From Protonemura montana (lineage: Eukaryota > Arthropoda > Insecta > Plecoptera > Nemouridae): DNA of 64,000 bases. Under the pieces are notes generated by a model. It was not told the DNA's origin and searched no databases. It worked only from the letters and a program-made list of their open reading frames with translations. Each line of letters opens with the position of its first letter. Positions within the stretch are counted from its first letter, which is position 1. The stretch is taken from assembly GCA_947568835.1 (NCBI GenBank), contig OX387609.1, positions 7,331,660 to 7,395,659 on the forward strand. The letters are read 5' to 3'. Position numbers and translations under genes: made by a program. Below are positions 36,547 through 48,686 of this stretch, in pieces.

Positions 36547-39500
36547 CTAAAGTTCGCCCATCGCTACGATGATATTCATGAGGGCCGTTCGAGCATCGCT
36601 GTCTTGGAAGACTTCGAGGACTTCCATCGCCTTTTGTGAATGCTCTTTCTGGAGACGTTTGGTGAGGTCGATACCAGGGCCATTGGACACTATGCTGAAA
36701 ACCTGAAACCAGACGGAAAGGTAAGCTTTATTAGGCGAAATGAACAACAGTTGGCAAGTCTTGTTTTGACAATATTTATCAAGTTTCTGTCAAATCTATC
36801 CAAATTTTTGGTTCTTTGCCCTCACAGCGATTGTGTTCGGATTCTATTTCAGTGTTGGGTTATGTGCGTTATATGATACTTTTGAGACAATGCTAGGCTC
36901 AATCCTAACAAAAGAAAAGGGAAATTGACTAGTACTTTGTAACGATTACAACGATTTTGTAAATATATATAGACTGATATTTGTAAAGTAGAAGCGCGAG
37001 GATTTATACCACAACGTAAAAATAGAAGCAAGTCTGACAGACCTTGGGCTGTCAAAGATGGCTGCAAATGTGTGGCCTACTCTAGTCACCGCCCATGATG
37101 TCCATGGTTCAATGTTGCTCTCATGAATTAGCTAAATTGTCAAGAAAAGATGGTCCATAGACATTTGTAGTGGTAAATAATTAATTAAAGCAGTGCTTCT
37201 CTACTTTTGTACAACTACACTTTTTACGCTGTGGTCGAGACAAGCCAAAACTGAAAAAAACTTGAGCAATAAATATTTCTTGAATTGCCTGACATGTCAG
37301 CTTTCTATGATTAGTTTTTTCTTCGTTCTCTTTCTTCCTCAATTCTAGGATATTTTGACATCCTTTGGAAGGGAAGTGTTTCTCAACAGCTAAGATTCTC
37401 TAGTAGTCGTTTACTTCAATTTAGTATGTCCACTCTAAATGACAATATATATATTTTTTACCAAGAAATAAAGAAGCTTCATTTTGAAGTTGTCATAGAT
37501 AGGAGTTATATTATTTCATGAAGTAGATATGCAAGTTCTGCTCAATTATTTCAAGTTTGAGCTGTACCCAACCCTTCTTAGAGCTAGGAACTTACAAATT
37601 GCTTGGTCAGTCCTAGTCTAAGGTGAAAGTCACAGAGTAGGGATACTGATTAGCCTACCCATTAATTACTGGTTTTGGGTTTTTTAAAGAGATGTGATTT
37701 CCCAGTTATATGAATTTTTTAAATTGAAGATTTGTTAAAAACAAAAAAAAAACCAATTACTACAGTGAAAGGAGTGTTATGAACTGGAAAAGACAGAAAT
37801 TTAACACCTTCCATATTAAAGGTTTACATGGCAATCTGAAATTTGTAATTTTGATATGATTATACTATATGATTATGCTGCTCATGATTAATGGGAGTGT
37901 AATTTACTTAAGTTGGGAAGGCTAAGGTTTTAGCTGTTGCCTAGAGAACAAGGCAACACCGAAGCATTATTAAATACTCTTTTGCAGCCTACTTTTCAAC
38001 TTTGGTACGTTCTGCAACTCCTCTCTTACTTCTTCCCCATTAATCGTAATCTAGACCGTAATAAGATAATCTTTTTCAAGCATACCTATGCTTAATTTGA
38101 GTAGAGTTGTGGGATCCTGGTTAGTTAAAAAACAAAGTGTTATTTCATAACCTAACGACCAAGACAAAAATTTGTACCTTTGCATAGTCGACTAGCTGGA
38201 CGGATTCAGTTCCCTTGTCAATCTCTTCGAACAGGCTCGGATCGTGTTCCAGGTGGAACATTACCGGCGCCGACGTCAAGTTGAACATCACTCCCGGAAT
38301 GTAGTTCGAGCCAGGAAGAAACGGCTCGAGGTCCAAACAAGCCTAGAATGGATGTAAATTGTTTATTAGACATTGAAATTAGCTAATTTTTTATGAATAA
38401 GTTGCATGTTTATATTTAAATAAAGTGAACAATCATGACAGATTGGTTTCAAAATGAGCGTTGCAAATTTTATGAAAACTTAGAAGTGAAGAAATGATGA
38501 TTGTTTTTTCCTAGATAAACACGTGAATTTAATTTTGTTGCGATATTTGAGTAGCATTTTAGTAGGAATTTCAGCTTCTCATAATATAATGCCGATTTAC
38601 GTTGGTCACAAAAGACCGACTTGTTTTTGACAAGATAGATATGGTCTTTTTCTTTAATGGTTCTCTCTAGAACTAAAGACACTTTGATGCGTACCAACAC
38701 AAATCGGCATCAAAGACATCCTTTGCTTTCTACAACTACATCATATGCTACCTACACATCATACAGTTCCAAACAAACAAATTGAAAATCATTAGCAATG
38801 ACATGTCAATACCTGCCAAGCCAGCGCCAAATGTTTGCCAAATTTGTATCCTTGATCTTGCAGCTCCACACCGTGGCCAGCAAGCTTCAGCGTTCCCTGA
38901 CAGCTTTTGCCGAGTAAACTGCCGGCGGACAAAACGTTCCGTATCGTCCAGTCTTCGATTGCGTTGACGGCTGTCTCGGCAAGCGGTAGAGGGTTGTTCT
39001 GCTTATCGCGGCGACCGTGAAATTCTCCTTCAGCCAAGTCACGGACTGCGCTGCTCATCAATTCGACTAGCTGGAAATATGTAAGTACACTTTACCTTCA
39101 CTTTTAATTAAAGGTGAAAGGTGGAAATATTGCATACTTGAAGGCCTCCTGCTACCAGCCATAGCCAGAAGACAGCAAGACTTGTGCCTATATCTTTTTA
39201 ACGTATGACTCGTGCCTAGAATGCATGAAAGTCATTTCAGTTTCCTAAGCGTCAGTTAAATATGGTTGCAAAAGGAACTACTATTCCTGCTGTCAATAAG
39301 TTTCTCTATTTTTTATGTTTGAAATGCTTGAAATAAATTAAAATAAATGTGACAGATATAGAAAGGGCAATTTTAGTTATTAGTTCTGCAATGCATGCCA
39401 ATCTTACGTCTTGATTCCTAAGCGATGCAAGCTCCATACAAGAATTGGCAAGCAAGTAGTCTCCGCTGAGTAGTGCAATCTTATTTCCAAATGTCATGTC

Positions 39501-40267
39501 ATCCAAAACTGCTTGTTCGGGATAAAGTCCTGGATAGATGTTGACCAGTCCTTTATGCACAAGGTGACTCGTTCGAATCATCTCTGTAACTTCTGCCAGG
39601 CCTCGTTGACTGTGCAAAACGCCTGCAGCCTTATCCTCTTCCATTTCATCAACGTTGAGATGGCCGGCTGCTTTTGAGATGAGCAACACGATGAGCCCCC
39701 ACGCTTGCATGTTGTTCCTTCCATTGTAAAGCAGACTTCTGTTTTCGACATAAATTCCGACATTTAATTAGCACTCAAAATTTGGTTGACGGCACTAATT
39801 TTGGATTGGCTGGGAGCTATTGAGTCCTTATGCAACTAAGAAATACAAGGAAGAACCGAAATAGCAATGTTATTATTTGGTGCAAGGTGACCTTGTCCTA
39901 CTTACTTGGCTGTCTTCAGTAGGGGATGATTAGATCCCACCAGCTTCCTCAAGTGAAGCGCAACATTAGCGATTTCATCACTTAGCAGCCACCGTAGGTT
40001 CAAAAATGATGTTGGGTACCCAACAATTTTCTCTGCTTCTGACACTGCCTTGTTCCAATCTGGTTTTTGATTAACTGCTAATTTACCCACAGCATTGAAG
40101 CGTTGTTCTGAGGTGTGAAAGCGTCGGGCATGTGTCAAATCCTTATCTAAAATTATCTGGACACCCACTGTCGATGCTGGAAGCTCGTTTTTACCGATTA
40201 TGGTCGAGAGAATTTTGATTTTACGTAAAAACACGCGGCCGCAAGTCGAATTTACACAGAGAGACAT
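36547..40267 (-). CDS. PDSS2: Decaprenyl-diphosphate synthase subunit 2
   Basis: Five minus-strand exons in order of translation: 40267-39906, 39738-39408, 39070-38813, 38342-38178 and 36702-36547; 423 residues (human 399), phases consistent. PDSS2 pairs with PDSS1 in the mitochondrial matrix to make the polyprenyl tail of ubiquinone. Landmarks: a Lys/Arg/Ser-rich N-terminal mitochondrial leader, [84 protein letters not shown] and [16 protein letters not shown]. The catalytic DDxxD motifs of true prenyl synthases are absent ([18 protein letters not shown] in the first region). This is normal for the PDSS2 subunit, which is regulatory. It is head to head with the AP endonuclease gene. Confidence 0.95.
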
Positions 40268-40852
40268 TTTTGTTTCGCGTTATTGCACGACCACATCGAA
40301 TAGACTGCACGGAGAAATGGCCAGTCTTAGATACCAAAAGATTTCTCGTCCGACGAATGTGTGTCAAGTTTAGTGAAAGCTCAATGTTACGCATCCCATT
40401 CTCTAAATATTAGGATGTCTGATAATTATTTGTTGCTTTCTCCGCCATCATCGAAGGACGGACAAACGAAGACCTACTTGTCAACGGGATCAGCTGGCCA
40501 CCACATGCGTAAATCACATGTTGATCACCCCTGCATTAAAGGCCTCATTCCAACCATGGTATAATGACCCTATGGCAGTTAAAACTAAATATCAGCAAAT
40601 TTTTATCTATTGGGAGGTCAAACAACCTATTGGGTGGTTGGGGAGAATGATTAAAGGTGTGTTTATTATATTTATTGACATTCCAGTAACTTTTAATATG
40701 CAAGCAGCGACAAAAGTCGTCACGAAAACCGGTCTATCGGCTCCCACAACCAGAGTTGACGTCTTGAAAGCGAGTGTACCACAGTCACAGCTCGGTGCTA
40801 GACGATTTGGTGTCTCTTACCCAAAGCTCTTGCCTAGCGGAGAGATTTGAGA
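40268..40852. promoter_or_regulatory. Divergent promoter, PDSS2 / Rrp1
   Basis: A 585-base gap separates the PDSS2 start from the most upstream in-frame ATG of the AP endonuclease (846 bases to the main start). It contains a 50-codon frame (40699-40851) whose stop directly precedes the ATG at 40853. This could be an upstream ORF. Confidence 0.5.
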
Positions 40853-41113
40853 ATGTGCCCTTTATTATGGAAACAAACGCTATGTGCCCAGCGCCTGGCG
40901 GTAATATCGGCGTTATTGACGGGTACAGCGACGCTCTTTTCAAGACACTACGCTTCGTTAGCCCCTAAAACTAGCGGTTTAGGCCACTATTTGCATTATT
41001 CGGGAGTAAATAGGAAGATTTGTAACTATTTTGTTGTTATTTGTAGTTCCTCGAATCTATTTTCTACAGTAAGATCTGCTGCTTTGCTTAAAACATCTCT
41101 TAAAACCGACAAC

Positions 41114-44100
41114 ATGCCACCAAAAGCGAAAAAAGCGGCAACCAACTCAAAGGTAAAGATGCTTCTATTTACCTATCGAAGTTGTTGTTACTGTCCGGAA
41201 TTCACCGGTTTTTTTCTTGTTATTTTAAGGATTAAAAATCTAATGGAATGTCTTTTCAGCCGGCTAAGAAGACGGAAAAAGATGGTAAGACTGAGAAAGC
41301 CAAGTCTCCAAAGAAGAACGATGAGCCGAAAATAGCCTCTCGACAGAGTAAACGCAATGTTGACAAGGTGGCAATCTCCTATAAGGAAGTTGCAGAGAAC
41401 GTTGACGAAAAGGCATCTGAGAGACGCCAACCTGTTAAAGCCGCCAAGAAGGCCAAGAAATCTAAGTATGTAGATTCGGGTTCCGACGTCAGTGACGAGA
41501 GCTCAGAAGAGGCTGACTCTGAAGATGAAAAGCGCAAGAAAAAAAAAGCAGCTGTTTCTAGGGCTAAGCCGGCCAAAGAAAAAAAATCGCCAGCTCCTAA
41601 AAGGTCAAAAAAATCTGCTGCGGAAGTCAAGAAGCAAGCAGCCGCAGATGACGATGACGAGCCTGATGATGATGAAGATGACGAAAAAGAACCTGAAGTT
41701 AAGAAAGCTAAGGTAGAATCAGAAACGGAGGAAGAAGAGGACAAAAAAGAAGAAAAGAAGGATGATAAAAAGGAAAAGAAAGATGAAGTGAAGGAAAAAA
41801 AAGAAGACAAGAAAGAAGTAGTAAAAGAAGATAAGAAAGAAGTGAAAGAAGCGCCAGCTGTCAAAAAAGCCACTGCGAAAGCAGAAAAGGAAGCGCCAAA
41901 AAAGTCTGCTAAAGATGAAGATGTTAAAGAACCTACAAACAAAACAACAACAGATTTCGATGCAATCAACTTCAAAAGTGATAAAACCACCAAGGATGGA
42001 AAGCCATCAAACTACAAAATATCATCCTGGAATATTTGTGGGTTGAAGGCATGGATGAAGGTGACAACTTATCCTTTGGACTACCAAATTTTCTTTCTGC
42101 ACCAGCCATAATTATCTTTGTGGTCTAAAACTTTGTTGACTTTCAGAAAGGAGCGATGGATTTCATCAAACACGAGTCCCCCGATGTCTTCTGTTTGATG
42201 GAAACAAAATGTTCGGAGGCCAAACTGCCGCCAGGAACAAAGGTTGATGGATATCATGCCTATTGGGTCTCAGGTAAAAATGCACTTTAAAAATAAATAT
42301 TTCAAATCAAGAAAATAAACTTGCTTCTCTAAAAATTCAGTAATAAAATGTACAATACTTGCATACAATACAATACTTATCAATACATCAGTTTGCCAGA
42401 TCTCAATTTAACGAGACTTAAATATTAAATTTTGTTATTGTAAAGCAACCATTCAAGGTTGAACAGTATCGGGTTGTGTAGGGCTGACAAACCAACTCTA
42501 CTACATTAAAAAAGGAAACAAACACAAAAACAGCAGATTTCTTACATTGCTATAATTTTATAAAATCATAACAGAGAACCGAACTGAATTCAAAAACATT
42601 TTGATGTATGTGTGTATGTTTCAGGAGAGAAAGAGGGCTACGCTGGAGTCGGCCTCTACAGCAAGGTGATGCCAATCGAAGTCAAGTACGGCCTCGGAAA
42701 GGAAGAACACGACAACGAAGGCAGAGTGATCACTGCTGAGTACGAGAAATTCTTTCTCGTTGCTACATGTGAGTTTTATTGTTTCTGACTATCCTTTTTA
42801 AGGCTTGTATTGATTGATGCTTTAAACGTTAGGTTGTGCTGAAAGACAGAATTTCTTGTCATCATGTGAAAGGTTTCATGCACGAAAAAGAAATGCGCTC
42901 TGTTTTCTGGCTCGTCACATGAAATACATTTTTCCTGTGATCTCGGGTCCTCAATTGGAAAAAAAAACTAATAAAGAGTTTTCGTCATCACAACCGTAGA
43001 CCTAGACAGAAATTATCTTACTTAGAGAGCCAAAAAACTTGGCCAGAAATATGTCTTCTTTTAATCTATATTCTATATATTTAATCCTCTGATTTGCAAA
43101 CTGTACTCTCATCAAATGCACTAAAATCCTCTCAAAAAGGACATGTCCAAGGAGCTCAATTGGTGAGAGCAACACCCGCGATAGGTGGAGATCAGGGTAC
43201 CTGTTAGGGCACCAATTTTTGAGAGGTTATTAGTATTCCTATTAATAAGAAACAGTCAGTATTTGGTTTTTCCCTAGACCATGTGGTCAAAATTTTTTTG
43301 CATAACAGCTGCTCGACCCGCTTTCGATGGTAATGCGGTTTGTAATGTTTTATTCCTGCCCTGCAGACGTCCCTAACGCTGGCCGTGGCCTAGTCACGCT
43401 CCCCAAGCGGCTCAAGTGGGACCCGGACATGCGGTCGTACCTGAAGGAGCTCGACGATAAGAAGCCGGTGATACTCTGCGGAGACCTCAACGTCGCGCAC
43501 CAGGTAGGCCTCCTCAACGTTGACACTATTCTCCATATCCAAAGCAAGTCCGTGAGGCGATCACTGATTTCATATAACCTAGATAACGGTTGCCATTTGT
43601 AGGGCTTCACAGCCAAGGTCTTGAGGGCCGATTTCACCAATACCGTTTAAAACTCTCTTAATCGACGTTTGGGGGTGGTTTTAACCGGCAAAGTAATTTT
43701 CTTTAAAACATTGCTAGTTTAATAATTGCAAACCAAAATATGGAGGCAAAATGCAAAGAACACAAAAAAAAAAGCTTTTAACAATTTGTTTGCTTCAAAA
43801 GAAAATATTTTGATACTTTGAAATACAGACAAAATATCAATGGGACTACTTACTTTGACCTTCAAATGACAGTTTAGAAATATAACCCCCATCTTTCCAA
43901 ATTCAATCATTAAACGGCGATCAGAGCAGAGAGAAAGTGGCGACGGGTGCAAAATACATTTTTTTCTATGTGACAAGACAAAGCACCACTCCATTCAAAT
44001 TTAGATTTACACATTTTTTTGTATATTTATCTTAACATTCTCTTTCAAATCTTTCTAAACAGGGAAAATCAATTTTGGTCTTAAACCTCCCTTAAACGCC

Positions 44101-45720
44101 AATTAAGCAAGATACAAACGGCGTTGGTGAAATCGGCTTGGAGATTCTCTGATTTCAAGTTACCTCAAAGAGCCTGTGCTATTATACAGTGTTTTCATCA
44201 GTTATTCACATAGTTTTTGTAGTTTTCACCACTTTAATGGTCAAAATGGTTGAAAACGTGTTTAAAAAACTCTTAAACTACCTTGGAAATCTTAAAGAAA
44301 CCTCAGATCTACGGGACTATTACTTTTTGCCAACAATTGATTGTCCGTCGTCAATTTTGATCAGCTTTTGGAACCCTACGCACGCTCTATCCAGGTTGTT
44401 TGAGATCAAAATGACAGGAATTAATTTGATGTAGGAATTTTTACTGATATGGATACCTTTGTAGGTTGTTGGGCTGGATGCATATCCATTAGATAGAATG
44501 GAATATCCCTTTGTCCCTATGGCAAAATAGTTCTCGTGCTCGCAAGGGTTCCTAGCAAAATTGACCAAGTTTTTTCCGCAGTCCATCGATCTGGCCAACC
44601 CGAAGACGAACATGCGATCAGCTGGCTTCACGCAGGAGGAGCGCGATGGCATGTCCGAGCTGCTTAAGGAGGGATTCGTCGACTCGTACCGCCACCTCTA
44701 CCCTGAAAAGGCCGACGCATATACATTCTGGACTTTCATGGGGAACGCTCGCTCGCGCAACGTCGGCTGGTGAGTGATAAACGATTGGAGGAAATGGAAT
44801 CTAACGTTAAATTGGTGTTACCTGAGTTTAAATGGATGTTGGTGCAGTAAAGTGTAACTGGAAGCAGAGTGACTGGAAATACTCACAGCTGCATGGTTCT
44901 GCTCTTTTTATGTGATCTTTTAGACTTGAAAAATACATGCAAATCTTCTCACAAAGGTTGTGTCCATTTAGCTACTTGGGTTTAATCTTGACCGGTCATT
45001 TTATACCCCGGTATTACTGTCAGAAGCACTGTACTAACTAGCACCACTGTAGCACGAAGCAGTAACCCCGACCTAGAGCGGGGATTTGTAACCCTGGTAT
45101 TACTGTCAGAAGCACTGTACTAACTAGCACCACTGTAGCACGAAGCAGTAACCCCGACCTAGAGCGGTGATTTGTAACCCTGGTATTACTGTCAGAAGCA
45201 CTTCGCTAACTAGCACCACCATAGCACCAAACAGTAAACCTGACCTAGAGCAACAGTATTAATTGGCATCATTTTCAGTGACTGGCTTCAGTAAAGAGTC
45301 GTGCAATTGGGTGTTTTGTCTTATAACCAAGTATGCTTTCTTGATAGTGAAATCATCTATCTGTTGTATTATGTTGCACCAAGGTAGCACCGCCAAATGA
45401 CTGGTGTAGGTAACGAAGGCCTAGGAGGCTAGAACAACACACGTGAAAGAGAAACACCGGGGTTCGATTCTCTGAATGGTACATGCATTTGAGAGATTAG
45501 TAGCCTTCACTAAAAAAGCTTATTTTTACACTTTTGCACCATGTCTCACCCCTTGTAAGGCCTTGAAACTAACTAAAAATTCCCTAATTTCTTCTCCAAC
45601 AGGCGACTGGACTACTTTGTCCTCTCTGAGAAGCTCCTGCCGAACCTGTGCGACAACGTGATCCGAAGTGAGGTGTACGGCAGCGACCACTGCCCAATCA
45701 CCCTCTTCCTCAACGTGTGA
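41114..45720 (+). CDS. Rrp1: AP endonuclease, Rrp1/APEX type with long basic-acidic leader
   Basis: Exons 41114-41152, 41260-42060, 42147-42273, 42625-42768, 43367-43503, 44582-44769 and 45603-45720; 517 residues. It cleaves DNA 5' of abasic sites in nuclear base-excision repair. Residues 1 to about 260 are a highly charged Lys/Glu/Asp leader with Ala-Pro-Lys repeats. Such a leader is known from Drosophila Rrp1 and absent from short human APE1. The ExoIII-like domain follows: [10 protein letters not shown] (Asn271), CLMETKCSE (Glu299), [40 protein letters not shown] segment ([15 protein letters not shown]), [30 protein letters not shown] and [11 protein letters not shown]. The aspartate two residues after the catalytic Asn in human APE1 (D70) is Cys273 here. 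An in-frame upstream ATG at 40853 could add a mitochondrial-like leader. Confidence 0.95.
43085..43265. repeat. Inverted-repeat element with tRNA-like core, copy 2
   Basis: Shares actaaaatcctc, gagcaacacccgcg, taggtggagat and caatttttgagagg with 20885-21125 read on its minus strand. It lies in Rrp1 intron 4. The left arm is poorly preserved. Confidence 0.5.
43625..44139. mobile_element. MITE-like element with about 58-base terminal inverted repeats
   Basis: The left arm starting GCCGATTTCACCAA (43627) and the right arm ending TTGGTGAAATCGGC (44137) are mutually complementary for about 58 bases with some mismatches. The outer 14 are perfect. The interior of about 400 bases has no coding frame. 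It is non-autonomous and lies within Rrp1 intron 5. Confidence 0.75.
45005..45258. repeat. Tandem repeat, 3 x 86 bases
   Basis: gtattactgtcagaagcact starts at 45011, 45097 and 45183. The first two units are almost identical and the third has drifted. It lies in Rrp1 intron 6. Confidence 0.9.
45400..45478 (+). repeat. tRNA-related SINE fragment
   Basis: ctggtgtaggt (A-box-like) is followed about 50 bases later by GGGTTCGATTCTC, a very good B-box. No complete tRNA can be folded. It is in Rrp1 intron 6. Confidence 0.35.
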
Positions 45721-46101
45721 TGCTGACCCCCGAGCGCCGCCGACGCAACCGCCAGCCGCCCGACGTCTGTTTTTTAAATATTGTGCAAGTCCTCGTATTA
45801 TGTCGCTGAATTAGTTTTGCACCGTTTTTCTTCCCCTCCCAGCCCCCACACAAGTTTGCAACACGGTCGGAAGGTTCGTCGGATCGATTTGATGCGTTTT
45901 TAGGTAGTTTTTGCAGACGGTAAATTGAGACTATGTCTTCGCACCGAATGGTGAACAGCGTCTTTGGTGGGCTCTCCAAAGTTGAACCTACAATATTTGA
46001 AGACGACTGATACCTGGATTTTCTTGGTCAAATATTTTTCAAACTGGATATTGAATGTCCTACAAATTTGGGATAAAGCTGGTTTTAAAATTAAAATCAT
46101 T

Positions 46102-46107
46102 AATAAA
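46102..46107 (+). terminator. Poly(A) signal of Rrp1
   Basis: AATAAA about 380 bases after the stop codon. Confidence 0.4.
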
Positions 46108-47259
46108 ATAATCATGTAATTGAACTGGGGAAGAAGAAAGAAGAAAATGCAACATTTCGAGGTGGAAAGCTTATTGCGTCAGATAGAAAGAGGTTTGCAA
46201 CTTTTTGGCAGTTGCTGTTTCAACATTGTTCAAGTGTAGCAAACAAGGCATCTTCTGAAATTTTGCAAACATATCTTCATCAGTCTCAATTGGCAATTTT
46301 TACCCCTGTAAATTCTTTCCCCTGTTTCTCTCTTTTCCCATTCATTTAAACCAATTTGTTGGATTTTTTACTTCAAGAGAGGTTGTAGGTTGAAGCTTTG
46401 GTCAGCTGGAGCTCAAGTCTCAGTTACGATTGCTGTGGGGTTATCAAATAATCTTTGAACATACGCACCATAATCCACTGCAACGACCCTATTCACGGTT
46501 CTAACAATTCGGTTGGACGAATGCTTAGACTGCATAAAAACAGGTTCACCTCTCCGTCTTTACGTTCTGATAAGAAATGTCGAGCATAATCCATCGAGTA
46601 CAAACAGAGTTGATCTGCTGCCGCTCAATGTATAAAAAGAAGTTGACAAAAGAATTGGAGAACGCATAAAGCGGGACTTAAAAAAAAACCTGTGAATTTG
46701 AAACTTCTTAATATTAACCGGTAGTTTATTATAATAATTCAATATCAATTGATAAATTTAAAAAATAGTAATATATATGTAAAAAAAATTAATAGTAGTT
46801 ATTCCGGAGTTGCTCTTTGAACTTAAGAGCGTGCCGGTTGTACAATCTTATCTACCCGAGTTTCTTTTCAACGTCTTTCTCGGGTGACTTATTGCGTTTT
46901 TCCCTTGTCCTTTACGTTTCGCTTAATACGTTTATTTTAACGCCCAAGTGTTCGAAAAAGGTGGATTGCAATGCAATATTCTAACTAAAAAAAGCTCGAG
47001 GCATTGAATTTACCTTGTAGCTGTAGGAAATTATTATCAGTGATGTACCATTCAAAAAAAGTCCTTGGTGGTTTTGACTTCATGTTATATTACAATATTG
47101 TTTTCATCTTAGTGTCAATCAGTGTAATTCTACAGTTTTGTTAGGATAATAAAAATACAAGTAAAATAGATATTTCTATGTTTTTGTTTATTGTGTAATA
47201 TATTTATAGTCGATATCAATTTTATCGAATATTTTTGGAATGGGAAAGAGAAAGGAGCA
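46108..47259. other. Spacer between Rrp1 and TRAPPC3
   Basis: AT-rich convergent region. No clear exons. Confidence 0.4.
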
Positions 47260-47263
47260 CAAC

Positions 47264-47449
47264 TTACCAAAGTTGAAGCTGGTTATATGCCGAGATGTGC
47301 AGTGTTTCGACAGTGTCGCCTTCTTCATTCTTCAGCAACATAGTCGAAACGTACAACTCTGCATCCATCGCATCTTTTTTAACTTTGGTAAGTTGCATTT
47401 CTTCTTGTCTCTTCCCCATTGCATATACCAGCCTTTTGGCTCTTACCAT
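47264..47449 (-). CDS. Possible orphan coding exon (uncertain)
   Basis: On the minus strand an ATG opens 61 codons (MVRAKRLVYAMGKRQEEMQL then a charged segment, ending AYNQLQLW) and runs into an excellent donor, CTTTG|GTAAGTT. I do not recognise the protein. No convincing downstream exon was found, and the start lies only about 90 bases beyond the TRAPPC3 stop on the same strand. It could be a small gene, a TRAPPC3 read-through exon or chance. The donor lies in a 15-base inverted repeat. Confidence 0.22.
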   Translation of the reverse strand: MVRAKRLVYAMGKRQEEMQLTKVKKDAMDAELYVSTMLLKNEEGDTVETLHISAYNQLQLW

Positions 47450-47537
47450 TTACATAATAGTTTAGTGAATAGGTAAATTACAACTTATGCTTAATGAGCA
47501 AGAGAATGTTTAAGAAGCCCGTTGGTAACATCACAGG

Positions 47538-48686
47538 TTAATCTTCTCCTGCTGGAATCGCATCTTCGAGTCGCTTGATGAACTTGACACGGAGTTCTGT
47601 GACGGCATCGCCTTTTAGTTGGTCTTGTGTGAACCAGGACTGCACTTCCATTTGGACCTAGGCAAATGTGGGGTTTTAAACGCCTTATTTGCGGGCGGTG
47701 TTCAAAAATCTAGGACTTAATTATATTAACATAAATCCTGGAAAATAAGATTAGACAAGATCTGGCCCTTGAATGGCACCTAGTCCACGTTACTTGAAAG
47801 TTATTGGTCATTTAAAGATTTAGTGGATTGCTATCTCATTGATAAGCAGTACTTAATTACTTAGTTAACTCATTACCATTTCGCAAGCTCCTCTCAAGAC
47901 CCCAGTAAGAACGTTCGAGTACTTTAAGGTGAGGCAGTTGTCGGGGAGTTCAACAAACTCAGTGAGTGGGTTTGTTTCAAATTGCAGGGAGAATTCATCG
48001 CCAGCAGGACTCCAATTAGTGATCACTGGAGTGACTCCCAGGAAGATACGGAAACCCATCTAGGCAGAAAGGGAAATTAAATATTGAAGTAATATTGATA
48101 ATTTAAATTTTCAGTGCACAGGTTTATATGATGTAATAGTTAAAAAAAATGTGATTACATCTAAAGACCATGTAATCAACCACGAATTTTTGGAGAGGGA
48201 TCTATTTGTACAAATATTACAATGCATCTTGCCACAGTGGTGCAAAAATGTCACAATCTGGTCAAATAATTTATTGCTTTCATTTTTTAAAGTTTTTACG
48301 TTACCTGGACTTTGTCTGCAGTATCCCTAAAATCGTAACATCTTCCAGAGCTAGTACGTGCTAAAAAATCTTCGATTAGCCGTATACCAATGTTGTAGCC
48401 CATCCGTTCGAGTTGCTTGTTGACGTCGTCAACATTTTCGTAGTCTTTCATGAGCTGAGACACCATCGCCCCATATGTTAGTGTAAAAAGCTCGGAGTTC
48501 TGTAGATGTAAGGGAAGTCGTCGTCAGAAACATAACAAAATTCCACATATTGTGTTTTTGTACAACGAATCAGACCTAACCTCAACCTGACGGTTCTGTT
48601 TGTAAATTACATAGAAAGGAAAAGAAGCTGCAATGCGATTTACGTACCACTTTTTTGGAGTCTAGACGGGTCCCTTGTCGGGACAT
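47538..48686 (-). CDS. TRAPPC3: Trafficking protein particle complex subunit 3 (Bet3)
   Basis: Four minus-strand exons in order of translation: 48686-48648, 48499-48305, 48059-47877 and 47657-47538, all phase 0; 178 residues (human 180). Bet3 is a core TRAPP subunit that tethers ER-derived vesicles to the Golgi and helps activate Rab1. Sequence landmarks are MSRQGTRLDSKKV, NSELFTLTYGAMVSQLMKDY, GYNIGIRLIEDFLART, SSGRCYDFRDTADKV, TPVITNWSPAGDEFSLQF, NVLTGVLRGACEMVQMEV and the C-terminal EDAIPAGED. The palmitoylated cysteine of mammalian Bet3 sits in the segment aligning with GRCYDFRDTADKV, where a cysteine is kept. Length and exon boundaries leave little doubt. It is head to head with RAD50. 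Confidence 0.96.

Noticed and set aside
41379..41993. 204-codon Ser/Phe-rich frame on the minus strand
   Set aside because: It is antisense to the Lys/Glu-rich Rrp1 leader and has the same composition artefact.
45400..45478. Functional tRNA gene
   Set aside because: The B-box is good but no acceptor stem or anticodon stem pairs, so it is listed only as a tRNA-related repeat.
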